Of a DNA stretch of 34,321 nt, positions 9,848 through 18,222 are shown one piece after another. Every line of letters starts with the position of its first letter. Position 1 is the first letter of the stretch. This DNA is from Oscillochloris sp. GTDB taxonomy: Bacteria; Chloroflexota; Chloroflexia; Chloroflexales; Chloroflexaceae. Location: contig JAAUQO010000048.1 in the NCBI GenBank assembly GCA_012032775.1, positions 1 to 34,321 on the forward strand, in the 5' to 3' direction. A model generated the notes under the pieces. That model was not told where the DNA came from. It made no database searches and saw only the letters and a list, made by a program, of their open reading frames with translations. The position numbers and the translations under genes are program-made.

Positions 9848-10687
9848 ATGCTGAGAGCAATCACTATCTCTATTATCCGTACACCATATATCGGGCGATT
9901 TCTGCTTATCTTTGTGCGAGCGCGGGATGGATTTGTTTACCTCGCTCGACGGCTTGCGGCGCTATTCAAGTGGTTGATAACTTCACGTGAGACGACAAAT
10001 TACACCTATCATCTTGACCCGACCAATGTACGCTACTTAGCAGCGTTGATTGCCGATGTAACCAAAACCGAGTACCGTCAAGTGATGGCCTATATCCAGG
10101 AGATTGAATCGGACACGCAATTACGCGATCATATTCTGCGCACCACAGCCGCTTACAATCGCAGTTTCCTGGCTGATATGGAGGTTCGATACGCCAGGCG
10201 TGTGGGATGGTATGCTCTGGTGCGGATTATGAAACCGGTGGTAGTGGTTGAGACCGGTGTTGATAAAGGTTTGGGCGCCTGTGTGTTGACAAGTGCCTTG
10301 AAGCGGAATGCAAGCGAGGGCGCCGCCGGGATGTATTACGGAACCGACATCAATCCTCAGGCGGGTTATCTACTGACCGGTGAATACGCTCAGTATGGCC
10401 GTATTCTGTACGGTGATTCGATTACAACACTTAAACAGTTTGAGTTACCGATTGACATGTTTATCAACGACAGCGATCACTCGGCCGACTACGAAGCTGC
10501 TGAGTACCGAACAATCTTGCCGAAACTCTCGGAGCGGGCAATTATTCTCGGTGATAATGCGCATGTCACCGATAAGTTGTTGGCAATTTCTCTGGAAACC
10601 GAGCGGCAGTTTGTCTACTTCCAGGAAAAACCGCATGATCACTGGTATCCAGGGGCCGGAATCGGCATATCATTTAAGCGGTCGTGA
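9848..10687 (+). CDS. Class I SAM methyltransferase, Methyltransf_24-like
   Basis: A methyltransferase-like protein of 279 residues from ATG 9848 (GTG 9833 and TTG 9785 are in-frame alternatives). The central VVVVETGVDKGLGACVL is motif I with the ETGV form used by the Methyltransf_24/cephalosporin-hydroxylase-like group. It is followed by YYGTDINPQAG and MFINDSDHSADYEAAEY, whose aspartate and histidine are the usual metal or substrate positions of that group. The N-terminal part is basic and partly hydrophobic, suggesting membrane association. It is the last + strand gene of the glycan locus, 100 bases after the GT26 gene, and ends ten bases from the convergent DNA methyltransferase. Sugar methylation is the inferred role. 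Confidence 0.72.
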   Translation: MLRAITISIIRTPYIGRFLLIFVRARDGFVYLARRLAALFKWLITSRETTNYTYHLDPTNVRYLAALIADVTKTEYRQVMAYIQEIESDTQLRDHILRTTAAYNRSFLADMEVRYARRVGWYALVRIMKPVVVVETGVDKGLGACVLTSALKRNASEGAAGMYYGTDINPQAGYLLTGEYAQYGRILYGDSITTLKQFELPIDMFINDSDHSADYEAAEYRTILPKLSERAIILGDNAHVTDKLLAISLETERQFVYFQEKPHDHWYPGAGIGISFKRS

Positions 10688-10697
10688 TGCCGTCTGT

Positions 10698-11834
10698 TCA
10701 ATCAACCATGCGGCCTATAGATGCGCCGCGAATACGTTTTCGCCTTTCTTTATTGCGTTCAATAATCGACGGAAACTCTACAATTTCACGCTGCTGAATG
10801 TCTCCCACTGTAATTTCTGGATCAAGCTTCCAACCCATGATATTAGCTATGTGTAAGGCGACAACTTTTGCTAATAAAGGAGGAACAGCATTTCCTACTT
10901 GCCTATACTGCTGAAGGCGTGGAATCTCTGGAGGCCAAATAAATGAATCTGAAAAACCTTGTATACGAGCTGATTCGCGAACTGTAATAACCCGATTATA
11001 CTTATAGTGCACAGGACGTAAAGGGGAGAAATTACCGCTGCCGGCTCGTAAAGTATAAGAAGGTCGATTAGGATGTAAGCGATCATGATGAGACTTTGGA
11101 TCTCGGGTGCCTGGAGCAAGTTGTTCAAAGGCTGCGATCATGGCAGAACTATGATCCGTTGGTTCATGATTAGGAATAAAAGCGGCTTGCTCATCTTCAA
11201 CATCAGGCAAACTATCAAGTACATCACGACATGTACGATAAGGCATTTCTCCTAAAAGAAGTCGAGTTCCATGGCTTGGATTAGGAGGAAAAGGTAATGC
11301 CTCCTTTCCTCTTACACCAATGATAATCAGCCTTTTTCTCATTTGGGCAACACCGTAATCTGCCGCATGTAAGACTGCATAGGATGTTGCATAGCCTGCA
11401 TTTGTCATTTCTTCAAGTAAAATGTTGAGGACTGCCCCGTTTGAACCAGAAGCCAAATTTGCTACATTTTCGAAGATGAATGTTTCTGGTTCTAGCTCGC
11501 GTAACATCCGAACAAACTGAAATACTAAATCCCCTCTAGGATCTTCTAGTCCTTGACGCTTACCAATAATACTGAAGGGTTGGCAAGGTGGCCCACCGGC
11601 AAGAAGTTGCAGATTGCCCCGAGAAATGTTAGCATGGGCCAAGATCTGATCCGCCGAAAGTAGGCGTATATCAGATGTAAGGGGGCGAACATTGCGGTAC
11701 GAATGATTGTATGCGAACGTACGCATGGCAGGTGCATAGTAGTCGGTACCTAAGGATACTTGAATACCAGCATCCAATAACCCGGTTGACATACCGCCAC
11801 AACCAGCAAAGAGTTCTATCGCATTAGGAAGCAT
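10698..11834 (-). CDS. DNA (cytosine-5) methyltransferase
   Basis: A 378-residue C5-MTase with all main motifs in order. Motif I is FAGCGGMSTG (9-18) and motif IV is GGPPCQPFS with catalytic Cys84. Motif VI is ENV (122-124) and motif VIII is QMRKR (164-168). A target-recognition stretch follows, then RESARIQGFSD (IX) and QYRQVGNAVPPLLA (X). It transfers a methyl group from SAM to C5 of cytosine in a specific, unknown DNA site. It is divergent from the PD-(D/E)xK endonuclease at 11961-12733, so it is the modification half of a type II restriction-modification system. The gene is visibly AT-richer than its neighbours, suggesting acquisition by transfer. Its promoter seems to overlap the 90-bp repeat. 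Confidence 0.93.
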   Translation of the reverse strand: MLPNAIELFAGCGGMSTGLLDAGIQVSLGTDYYAPAMRTFAYNHSYRNVRPLTSDIRLLSADQILAHANISRGNLQLLAGGPPCQPFSIIGKRQGLEDPRGDLVFQFVRMLRELEPETFIFENVANLASGSNGAVLNILLEEMTNAGYATSYAVLHAADYGVAQMRKRLIIIGVRGKEALPFPPNPSHGTRLLLGEMPYRTCRDVLDSLPDVEDEQAAFIPNHEPTDHSSAMIAAFEQLAPGTRDPKSHHDRLHPNRPSYTLRAGSGNFSPLRPVHYKYNRVITVRESARIQGFSDSFIWPPEIPRLQQYRQVGNAVPPLLAKVVALHIANIMGWKLDPEITVGDIQQREIVEFPSIIERNKERRKRIRGASIGRMVD

Positions 11835-11849
11835 TAGTAGTTCCGATCA

Positions 11850-11877
11850 ACTATATCAATCCTATCTGAGTTGTGAA
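11850..11877 (-). promoter_or_regulatory. Candidate promoter of the DNA methyltransferase gene
   Basis: Read on the minus strand, TTCACA (11877-11872) and TATAGT (11855-11850) are spaced by 16 bases and lie just ahead of ATG 11834. Each hexamer has a single mismatch to the sigma-70 type consensus. The -35 element falls inside the left end of the 90-bp repeat, whereas the -10 lies outside it. Confidence 0.35.
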
Positions 11878-11946
11878 GGCGGTTCTGCGTACTGATACTG
11901 CGGTTCTTGGTTCTGGGTTCTCGGTTCTGGTAGGATTGCTATATAT
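11857..11946. repeat. 90-bp dispersed repeat, copy 1 (MITE-like, short terminal inverted repeats)
   Basis: This 90-base stretch is identical to 34198-34287 except for one base (T here, G in the other copy, near 11908). It begins with CAATCCTA and its conserved core ends with TAGGATTG, an exact 8-base inverted repeat, followed in both copies by CTATATAT. The interior contains several GGTTCT units. It carries no ORF. It sits between the divergent methyltransferase and endonuclease genes and so occupies the promoter region of both. It could be a non-autonomous mobile element or a regulatory repeat. Confidence 0.75.
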
Positions 11947-11960
11947 CAAGGTTTGGCCCT

Positions 11961-12251
11961 ATGCCGCGTTCACTTCAGTCTCATGGTAAACGATCTCGCG
12001 TCTACGTGCCAGTTCTGTTGTACATTTTTAAACAGAAGTATAGCCCCGAAGCAGAGGTCATTGAATTTACACTCAAGGACGTTGCCGAGGCATGTTCAGC
12101 ACTTGGTATCACTGCTGCGAACCCACCAGACATAATCTACAGGATGAAATCTCGCACCATTATTCCTGAAGAGATTCAGGTTTTGGGTTTTCGCGTTATA
12201 CGGCCGGAGGACGAGGAAGATACGTACTTGAAAAAGCTGACAGTACCTTGA
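11961..12251 (+). CDS. N-terminal part of a putative restriction endonuclease
   Basis: A 96-residue ORF starting at ATG 11961 with AAGG nine bases upstream. It contains VYVPVLLYIFKQKYSPEAE and LKDVAEACSALGI, then ends in GFRVIRPEDEEDTYLKKL. I do not recognise a named domain. Its stop overlaps the TTG start of the next ORF by four bases (TTGA). Adding one A to the A5 run at 12231-12235 would fuse the two frames into one protein of about 257 residues, joining YLKKADSTLI to the next ORF. This therefore reads as the front half of one endonuclease, broken either by a read error or by a real frameshift. A genuine two-subunit arrangement remains possible. Confidence 0.6.
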   Translation: MPRSLQSHGKRSRVYVPVLLYIFKQKYSPEAEVIEFTLKDVAEACSALGITAANPPDIIYRMKSRTIIPEEIQVLGFRVIRPEDEEDTYLKKLTVP

Positions 12252-12733
12252 TTACGTTTCCAACAGGAGCGTATGAGGTAATACAAGATCAAACTCCTCA
12301 CGTAGTTCGTAGATTACTTGGTCGGGATCTTGGCTCTATAGATGAACAAGGATTACTTGCGATAGTGCGGTATAACAATCTTATTGCACATTTTTTGCAA
12401 GCGCGAGTATACCATCTTAAAGGACATGTCCGCCGTAGTGTTGCAGGAGTTGGACAAGCGGAAGTTGACGACGTTCATATTGCTCTTCCATTTGATGCTG
12501 ATGAACCGGTTACGATTGTGCCTGTCGAGGCCAAAGCCAAAGATGAACCTGTAAACCGCGCCCAGATCGCTATGCAAATTCTCTATGCACGAGAAGCATT
12601 TCCTGGTCATCTCATTCGTCCGTTGACCATCAAGTTGTTTTCTGATGGGGAAATTCTCTTTATGGAATTTGAAGATGAAATACGACCTGCCGAACTAATA
12701 CCCATTGCTTACGCTCGCTACCTTATAGAATAG
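12248..12733 (+). CDS. PD-(D/E)xK restriction endonuclease domain protein
   Basis: A 161-residue ORF (TTG start overlapping the previous stop). Residues 70-98 show GQAEVDDVHIALPF followed by TIVPVEAKAK: acidic Glu72/Asp74/Asp75 on one strand and Glu94-Ala-Lys96 on the next. This matches the D-(x)n-ExK catalytic core of restriction-type nucleases. Downstream NRAQIAMQILYA may form the following helix. It is encoded divergently from a C5-cytosine methyltransferase in an AT-rich island, so the cognate type II restriction enzyme is the natural reading. The unusual TTG start with no separate ribosome binding site supports fusion with the upstream ORF. The recognition site is unknown. Confidence 0.65.
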   Translation: MITFPTGAYEVIQDQTPHVVRRLLGRDLGSIDEQGLLAIVRYNNLIAHFLQARVYHLKGHVRRSVAGVGQAEVDDVHIALPFDADEPVTIVPVEAKAKDEPVNRAQIAMQILYAREAFPGHLIRPLTIKLFSDGEILFMEFEDEIRPAELIPIAYARYLIE

Positions 12734-12825
12734 AAAATTCCTCCGTTGCCGATTAGTAGCATGTTTGTATTTAATAATATCACAAATTCGAGCATTGTCA
12801 AGTCGAGATCGGATTAAGGTGCGTA

Positions 12826-13020
12826 ATGACAGAAAAAAAGCGTTCTCGTGGTCGACCATCAAAACTTGGCGATTATCAAGGTTTTGCATTGCGGTTGCCC
12901 GTTGATTTACATAAACAACTATCAGATAAAGCAAGAGGTATGGACATTTCTCTTAATGATTTGATTGTGCAAATTAGTGAAAATTGGCTTAAAACAAATA
13001 AGCAAGTAACTGATGATTGA
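12826..13020 (+). CDS. Ribbon-helix-helix DNA-binding protein
   Basis: A 64-residue protein with an AAGG ribosome binding site before ATG 12826. A basic GRPSKLGDY arm is followed by GFALRLPVDLHKQLSDKARG and a helix DISLNDLIVQISENWL. This is the beta strand and two helices of Arc/HicB-type ribbon-helix-helix proteins. These bind DNA as dimers and usually repress their own operon. Its position 92 bases after the endonuclease suggests a controller for the restriction-modification genes, but it could also be an orphan antitoxin-like regulator. No toxin gene follows; the next 400 bases are non-coding. Confidence 0.7.
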   Translation: MTEKKRSRGRPSKLGDYQGFALRLPVDLHKQLSDKARGMDISLNDLIVQISENWLKTNKQVTDD

Positions 13021-13421
13021 GCCCAAAAGACTGCACCACCCAACAACGCATGCAGCAGACGCCGCTGGCTCGGCCTTAATCTGGGTGCAATTTTGGCCGC
13101 AAGCCGCAGCGCGCTCTTGTCCCATCAGCCACGGTGACTCGATCTACTTGGCAATGCCATTCCACAACCCCGAGGGCGCGCGCAGTGTGCTGGTCTCGGT
13201 GTCGCTCGAACGTCGTTTCGATCCCCAACGCTGCCAGCGGCGCAGCTGAAGGCTGGGCGTTGGGTGGCCGGAAATTCTTCGATTTAGCATGTTGTATCTA
13301 TGGTCGGCTTGAGCGCTCATGGTTCCAGGTCAGGCTAGTGGCGGAAAAACCGCGCATATAACAGTTCAGATGGATCAATATAGTGACGCGGTAAGTAATG
13401 TACTCGGGGAGTCCTGAGATC
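13021..13421. other. Non-coding stretch after the restriction-modification island, with attC-like inverted arms
   Basis: This 401-base stretch holds no ORF that I can defend. Base composition returns to GC-rich. From 13036 to 13267 it is bounded by matched inverted arms. CCACCCAAC (13036-13044) pairs with GTTGGGTGG (13259-13267), and CGCCGCTGG (13060-13068) pairs with CCAGCGGCG (13234-13242), with spacers of 15 and 16 bases. The outer arms fit the R-box consensus of integron attC sites (RYYYAAC and GTTRRRY). No integrase gene is in the window. The remainder (13268-13421) probably contains the DUF2142 gene promoter. Confidence 0.5.
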
Positions 13422-14879
13422 ATGACGAATCTGATAGCGCAGCAAGCCGGGCTTGCCACCGCAACTGATTTAAGCTCTGAAGCAGGGCTGTTCGATCGTG
13501 TGCGTCGGAGTGTCTGGTTAACGCCGGTAGTATTGACGGTACTGGCATTGATCCACGGCCTGATATATGTTTTTCTCGTACCGCCGTGGGAGCATTACGA
13601 TGAGCCGGGCCATTTTCATTATGCCGCTGATTTTGCCTTCGGCGAGGGGTTTCGGCCGGGCAGTAATTCAGTGATGATGAATCGCGAAATCGCCGATTCG
13701 ATGGCGCGCAACGGCTTCGCCGACGGCACCTTTTTCCCCGATTTAACGACTCAGGAAACTGCTGATATTGCGATTAGTCAGCGCGTGCATCCGCCGCTGT
13801 ACTATATGGTTGCCGGCGCGGTCATCGCTCCGGTGCGCTACCTTCCCATAGAAACACAGCTGTACATCGCCCGTAGTCTCAGCGTTGCACTCTATATACT
13901 CACAATCCTGGCCGCCTGGCGCATCACCGTTATCGTTGTTCCCGATGAGCCGCTCATTCAATTCGGGCTGCCGCTCCTGTTGCTGTTCCATGCCGCCTTC
14001 ACCGATTTGATGAGTGCCGTCAATAACGATGTGCTGGTGAACATGGCTGCAACAGTCGCCATCCTGGGCAGTGTTTTGTTGGTGCGCGAGGGACCACGGC
14101 CGCTCGGGTTCGCGCTGGCGGGATTGGGTTTGCTGGTGGCCATCGGCGCAAAGCGGAGCGGATTGCTGGTGAGTGTGCCTGTGCTGCTGGGTGTGCTCTT
14201 TGCGATTCGTCGCGCACCGTTCCGTCGGCGTATGATCATTGCGTTGATCATAGCGCTACCGATCCTGATCGGTATGATTGGGTTTCGGTTTCCTACAAGC
14301 GCCGAATCCGGTAGTGGCTTGTTACTTTTACCACGTGATTGGCTGCTGGCGCTCGATGAAAGCTATTTGCGGCTGCATCTTATCGATTGGCTTCATTCCG
14401 TTGTCAATCCACGCTCGTTCGAGAACTATCCGCAATTGGTTTTTGTTGGGTTCACCAGTTTCTGGGCGCGCTTAGGCTGGGGCCAAATTTCGCTTGGCCC
14501 GCTGGTGGATGGAGTGTTTACCGGCTTAGTCCTGTGCTCTTTGCTGGGGTTGTTGATCAGTGTCTGGCAATTGTGGCCCGAATTGACGCTCTGGCAACGC
14601 CGGTGCTTGTGGATCTTCGCTGCTACGGCGGCTGTCGCGTTCCTCTCAATGTTTGGCCGGTTGCATCCTCTGGCGCTCCCTGATCAGCGCCCGTACATTC
14701 CCCGTGGGCGCTACATCTTCTGGGCAATGACGCCGCTTCTCTGGCTATTCCTCCTTGGCTTGATGCGGTTGTTACCGGCATCCTGGCGCCGGTGGGGCTT
14801 AGGGTTCCTTCTGGGTGCGTTGCTGCTGCTCGATATCTTCGTTATAGCTGTGGTGCTGCCTGCAGCGTACTTTGATTAA
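13422..14879 (+). CDS. DUF2142-family polytopic membrane protein
   Basis: A 485-residue protein with about ten to twelve membrane helices. An early extracytoplasmic loop carries PPWEHYDEPGHFHYAADF, the conserved Asp/Glu motif of DUF2142 and related GT-C-fold proteins, and is followed by HPPLYYMVAGA. Proteins of this family are thought to act like polyprenyl-linked sugar transferases or as accessory proteins in surface glycan synthesis; this role is inference. ATG 13422 is preferred over in-frame ATG 13398 because GGGGAG lies ten bases before it. It converges with another GT-C protein (14905-16728). Confidence 0.8.
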   Translation: MTNLIAQQAGLATATDLSSEAGLFDRVRRSVWLTPVVLTVLALIHGLIYVFLVPPWEHYDEPGHFHYAADFAFGEGFRPGSNSVMMNREIADSMARNGFADGTFFPDLTTQETADIAISQRVHPPLYYMVAGAVIAPVRYLPIETQLYIARSLSVALYILTILAAWRITVIVVPDEPLIQFGLPLLLLFHAAFTDLMSAVNNDVLVNMAATVAILGSVLLVREGPRPLGFALAGLGLLVAIGAKRSGLLVSVPVLLGVLFAIRRAPFRRRMIIALIIALPILIGMIGFRFPTSAESGSGLLLLPRDWLLALDESYLRLHLIDWLHSVVNPRSFENYPQLVFVGFTSFWARLGWGQISLGPLVDGVFTGLVLCSLLGLLISVWQLWPELTLWQRRCLWIFAATAAVAFLSMFGRLHPLALPDQRPYIPRGRYIFWAMTPLLWLFLLGLMRLLPASWRRWGLGFLLGALLLLDIFVIAVVLPAAYFD

Positions 14880-14904
14880 TCCCCGCCAACAGATAGAAGA
14901 GTAT

Positions 14905-16728
14905 TTACGGTTGAATGGGGCGGGTCAGCACCATAACGCCTTCGGTCCAAACAGTAGTAAATCCTTCCGGTGCAACTGCGCCCTGGCCGATGAAAAAGGC
15001 GTAAACACACGAACGACGTTTTAACAACTCGGTCAGCACCTGTGCATTTTGCCATGTCTGCGGGTTATGCAATTCCGACGTGATCACAACTTGCTGGCGT
15101 GCATACCACGGTAAGCTCGGATCGGCTGCGCAGACGGGGCCGTCCTGGGCGTTCGCATACGCAAACCGAATATATGAACGGCGTTGTTCGCTTGCGACGT
15201 CAAATATCCTTGCCTGGCGCTGCTCTTGCACCGATAGCGGCGCCGGGATGAAGGTGGTAGCGCTACTCATCCACAAGCCGAAAATTAGTCCGATCGTGAG
15301 CAATCGCCGTGTCTGCTTCATCCATTGCCAGCCGGCCGTCGCCCCGGTCAACGCTAACAATACTATGCTTACGCCGAATATTTCGCCGCTTGTAATCCCC
15401 TGTCCGATCGGCCCCGTGATACTGTTGACTGCGTCACTGTAGCGCGAAACGGCTATAATCAGCGCCATGCCGCTCGCCAGAGAAATGAGAAGTCCACCGA
15501 CGGCAAGGCGCGGAGCGGCCTGCTCACGGGTGTTAATGAGTTGGGCCAGCGCCAGGCAAACCAGCACAACCATGAGCGGGGAGTATGTTGCGACATAGCC
15601 TTGTCGCCAGAATGTCACAATGAAATAAACTCCAGTCGGCAACACCAGCACAACAAGACCTGCGATCACCAACCATTCGCGCAGCCGCATTAAGGCAACG
15701 ATTCCAAAAATGACGAGGATCAGAAACCCAAGGGCAAAAACGCCTTCATGATCTTCATACCAACGCAGAAAAAAATCACGGATATTCCAGCCAACGCGTT
15801 GAGCCCACGCAGTCGGATTGCTTGTTAGTGCGGTAACAACGCTTACGTTGTTCTCTTCACGAGTGCCGAACGTCTCTGCAGCAATTCGGGCCCCTTCAAC
15901 CCACGGACTCAAACCGAATTTAGCTAATTCGAATCGCTGTACCAACCCGGCCCCTTGTTCAAATGCAACATAGGTTCGACCGGTTGGGAATATCTCGCTA
16001 TTGCCGGTCGTCGCCCATGACGCTAGCGTTGCGAGGCTAATTAGCGCCACAAAGGGACCAACCCAGGCGAACACTATGATCAGCCCTTTGTTGAGGAGAG
16101 GGATTTGCTGGTGCATGATCAGAACAAGGATAATCAGAGTCATGCCGGCATAGATCACAAAGCCGTCGTTCCGAAATAATGTCGCTATGCCGAGCGTGGT
16201 TGCGAGTAATGCTATCCAGCCGGCAATTCTGTTGGTGCGGTGTCGTAGTTGTATCAGTAGCAAAAATGTACCAATCAGTGCGGCCGAAAAGAGGAATCCC
16301 GATGCATTCCAGAGGACAGCCCGCAGGGGAGCATAGACGACAAGTAGTAGCAGAGCCGCTAATCCCCAACGCGGGCCAAGTAGAGAACGAGTTGTCAAAT
16401 ATGTGAGTCCAAAAATACTCACTATGCCGATAAAAAGGGTTACTCGTCCGGCATATTCAAGACCAAGGGGAAGTGAGCGCAGGAAAAAATAACTTGCGGC
16501 ATGGACGATGGAAACCCCTGGGCTTAATGGTACTGGCGGAAATTCGCCCGCATCAACAATCGCAGCCCCTCGATACAGATACGCCGACTCATCAAGCGTT
16601 AAAACCGGCCGTTGAAGTGTTAAAATAACAGCAATCGCAACAGCGAGAATGGCGGCTCCTATGGTGAGGATTCCCCATAGGTCTATTTTCATCTGGGTTG
16701 TGACAGACGCATTTGAACTTCTACCCAT
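14905..16728 (-). CDS. GT-C fold membrane glycosyltransferase-like protein
   Basis: A 607-residue integral membrane protein with about twelve helices and a soluble C-terminal domain of roughly 120 residues. The first extracytoplasmic loop begins PVLTLDESAYLYRGAA (Asp46-Glu47), the acidic signature of ArnT/PMT-like GT-C enzymes that use polyprenyl-phosphate sugars. It is followed by repeated hydrophobic stretches and an RNDGF turn typical of the fold. It probably transfers a sugar to a lipid, protein or glycan at the outer face of the membrane. It is followed 59 bases downstream of its start by the end of a secreted glycoside hydrolase on the same strand. The specific substrate is unknown. Confidence 0.72.
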   Translation of the reverse strand: MGRSSNASVTTQMKIDLWGILTIGAAILAVAIAVILTLQRPVLTLDESAYLYRGAAIVDAGEFPPVPLSPGVSIVHAASYFFLRSLPLGLEYAGRVTLFIGIVSIFGLTYLTTRSLLGPRWGLAALLLLVVYAPLRAVLWNASGFLFSAALIGTFLLLIQLRHRTNRIAGWIALLATTLGIATLFRNDGFVIYAGMTLIILVLIMHQQIPLLNKGLIIVFAWVGPFVALISLATLASWATTGNSEIFPTGRTYVAFEQGAGLVQRFELAKFGLSPWVEGARIAAETFGTREENNVSVVTALTSNPTAWAQRVGWNIRDFFLRWYEDHEGVFALGFLILVIFGIVALMRLREWLVIAGLVVLVLPTGVYFIVTFWRQGYVATYSPLMVVLVCLALAQLINTREQAAPRLAVGGLLISLASGMALIIAVSRYSDAVNSITGPIGQGITSGEIFGVSIVLLALTGATAGWQWMKQTRRLLTIGLIFGLWMSSATTFIPAPLSVQEQRQARIFDVASEQRRSYIRFAYANAQDGPVCAADPSLPWYARQQVVITSELHNPQTWQNAQVLTELLKRRSCVYAFFIGQGAVAPEGFTTVWTEGVMVLTRPIQP

Positions 16729-16787
16729 TGGGAATTGCCTATTCCAATAGTCATGGGAAAGACGTGATGGCTATTGTACTACAGCAA

Positions 16788-18209
16788 TTATTTGACAATG
16801 ACGTACTGCGGGCTCGGTTGGGCGATGCCGCGCACGGTACCGTTGTCGTTTATGCAGGCAATTGCGCCGCCGTCGCGATCATAACAACGCACTGTCGCAT
16901 CGATGGGGACAGGAACAGCGAAGGCTGTATATGACTCACTCCAGACTATCACCCGAGTTTCATCACCGCGTTGGAAGCGGTATCCTTCAATCGTCGGTGC
17001 CTGCCCTTCCAAACGGCCTAAGTATGTAGCACCTACCAGGATGCTTGCTGCCTGGCGATACGCAAAGTAGGCCGGCCGCGGCACAAAGACATCGGTCGGC
17101 TCGATGAGCGCTGTATTATGGTACGAATCACTGTCGTAGACATACCAGATCGTTCCCAGCAGGTTGTCGCGAATCGTCCAAACATACAGTCGAGTCAGCA
17201 AATCCGCCTGAGCCCAACGGCACTCAGGCGTGCTTCGAAAGCACAGTAGCGCCGCCTCGGTACGGATCATCGGCAACTTCGGCAGATTGTATTGGCGTAG
17301 CAGATCTTGCAGGTAGCCAATACGCCAATCGACGGGCGGGCCGAGCGGTTCGGCACTGCCGGGGCCGTAGTAGGTGTACGAATGGAACGAGACGATGTCG
17401 ATCACCTCGCCGGCGCCAACCCGCAACATTCCCTCGAAGAAACGCCCCGCGCGCGTTTCGTCGGGTCGTTCCGGATTATAAGGATGAGCGAGCAATAGGC
17501 CGCCATTCATAATCTTGATCTCAGGATTGACCGCTTTCATCGCCAGGGCGGCGGTTTTTAGCGCCCGGCCATACGCTTCACCGCCGTAGTAGGGATCGCT
17601 GGTGACGCCCCAGCAGCCAAAGACTGAGTCGCGGCTAAAGATATACGCATCCGGCTCGTTGCCGATCTCCCAGTATTTGACGTTATACGGCGGCTGGCTA
17701 TATCGTTCAACCACTGCTTCAAGAAAGGCGGCAAATGCTGCGTATTTTGCCGGATTGATCGGTGCGCAATCGGCCTGGTAAGGCGTTACCGCCCAACGTG
17801 GGCTGCCACGCACCACAAGTATTACATTCAAATTGCTCTGCGCCGCAGTGATCATATCATTTTCGAGGGCCTTAACAGCCGGCGCATCCCAGTTGTAGCC
17901 CGCCCCTTCAACCGGTTCGACATCTTTCCACGCCAACCCATTCCGCCGCACCCAATGAGTTTGGGTCGCATTCAATAGATCCAGCCCTTTTTCGGCCGAG
18001 ATCCGCGATGTTTCGAGCCCAAAAGTATTCGGTACTTCGGGTGAGAAGAGTTGCGGTAAGTAGAGTTGATGTGTGCTCGGCGGGGACGGCTCTTGAGCAG
18101 TGACCGGCAAACCTAGCAAGAAAACCAGGAGTGTGAACCCGCCAAACCAGGCGATGAACCGAGGGCGAAGGCTGCGTAGCCCGATTTGCTGACGATTCCG
18201 TAGACGCAT
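16788..18209 (-). CDS. Secreted GH-A clan glycoside hydrolase (GH39-like)
   Basis: A 473-residue protein with a basic N-terminus and a hydrophobic helix ending near GLPVTAQE (signal peptide or anchor). The catalytic TIM barrel shows the acid/base Glu185 in YWEIGNEPD and a candidate nucleophile Glu318 in PMIRTEAALLC, the spacing of GH39/GH5-like enzymes. It probably hydrolyses a beta-linked glycan outside the cytoplasmic membrane. ATG 18209 is chosen over the upstream GTG 18239 because AAAGGA lies ten bases ahead. It is a close paralogue of the next gene (18223-20192): both share an identical run just before the catalytic motif. The specificity cannot be read from sequence. Confidence 0.8.
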   Translation of the reverse strand: MRLRNRQQIGLRSLRPRFIAWFGGFTLLVFLLGLPVTAQEPSPPSTHQLYLPQLFSPEVPNTFGLETSRISAEKGLDLLNATQTHWVRRNGLAWKDVEPVEGAGYNWDAPAVKALENDMITAAQSNLNVILVVRGSPRWAVTPYQADCAPINPAKYAAFAAFLEAVVERYSQPPYNVKYWEIGNEPDAYIFSRDSVFGCWGVTSDPYYGGEAYGRALKTAALAMKAVNPEIKIMNGGLLLAHPYNPERPDETRAGRFFEGMLRVGAGEVIDIVSFHSYTYYGPGSAEPLGPPVDWRIGYLQDLLRQYNLPKLPMIRTEAALLCFRSTPECRWAQADLLTRLYVWTIRDNLLGTIWYVYDSDSYHNTALIEPTDVFVPRPAYFAYRQAASILVGATYLGRLEGQAPTIEGYRFQRGDETRVIVWSESYTAFAVPVPIDATVRCYDRDGGAIACINDNGTVRGIAQPSPQYVIVK

Positions 18210-18222
18210 GCAGGAGATTCCT

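Noticed and set aside
13013..13361. Two short ORFs in the stretch after the ribbon-helix-helix gene
   Set aside because: They are within the inverted-arm region, have odd composition and no ribosome binding site, so I treat the stretch as non-coding.
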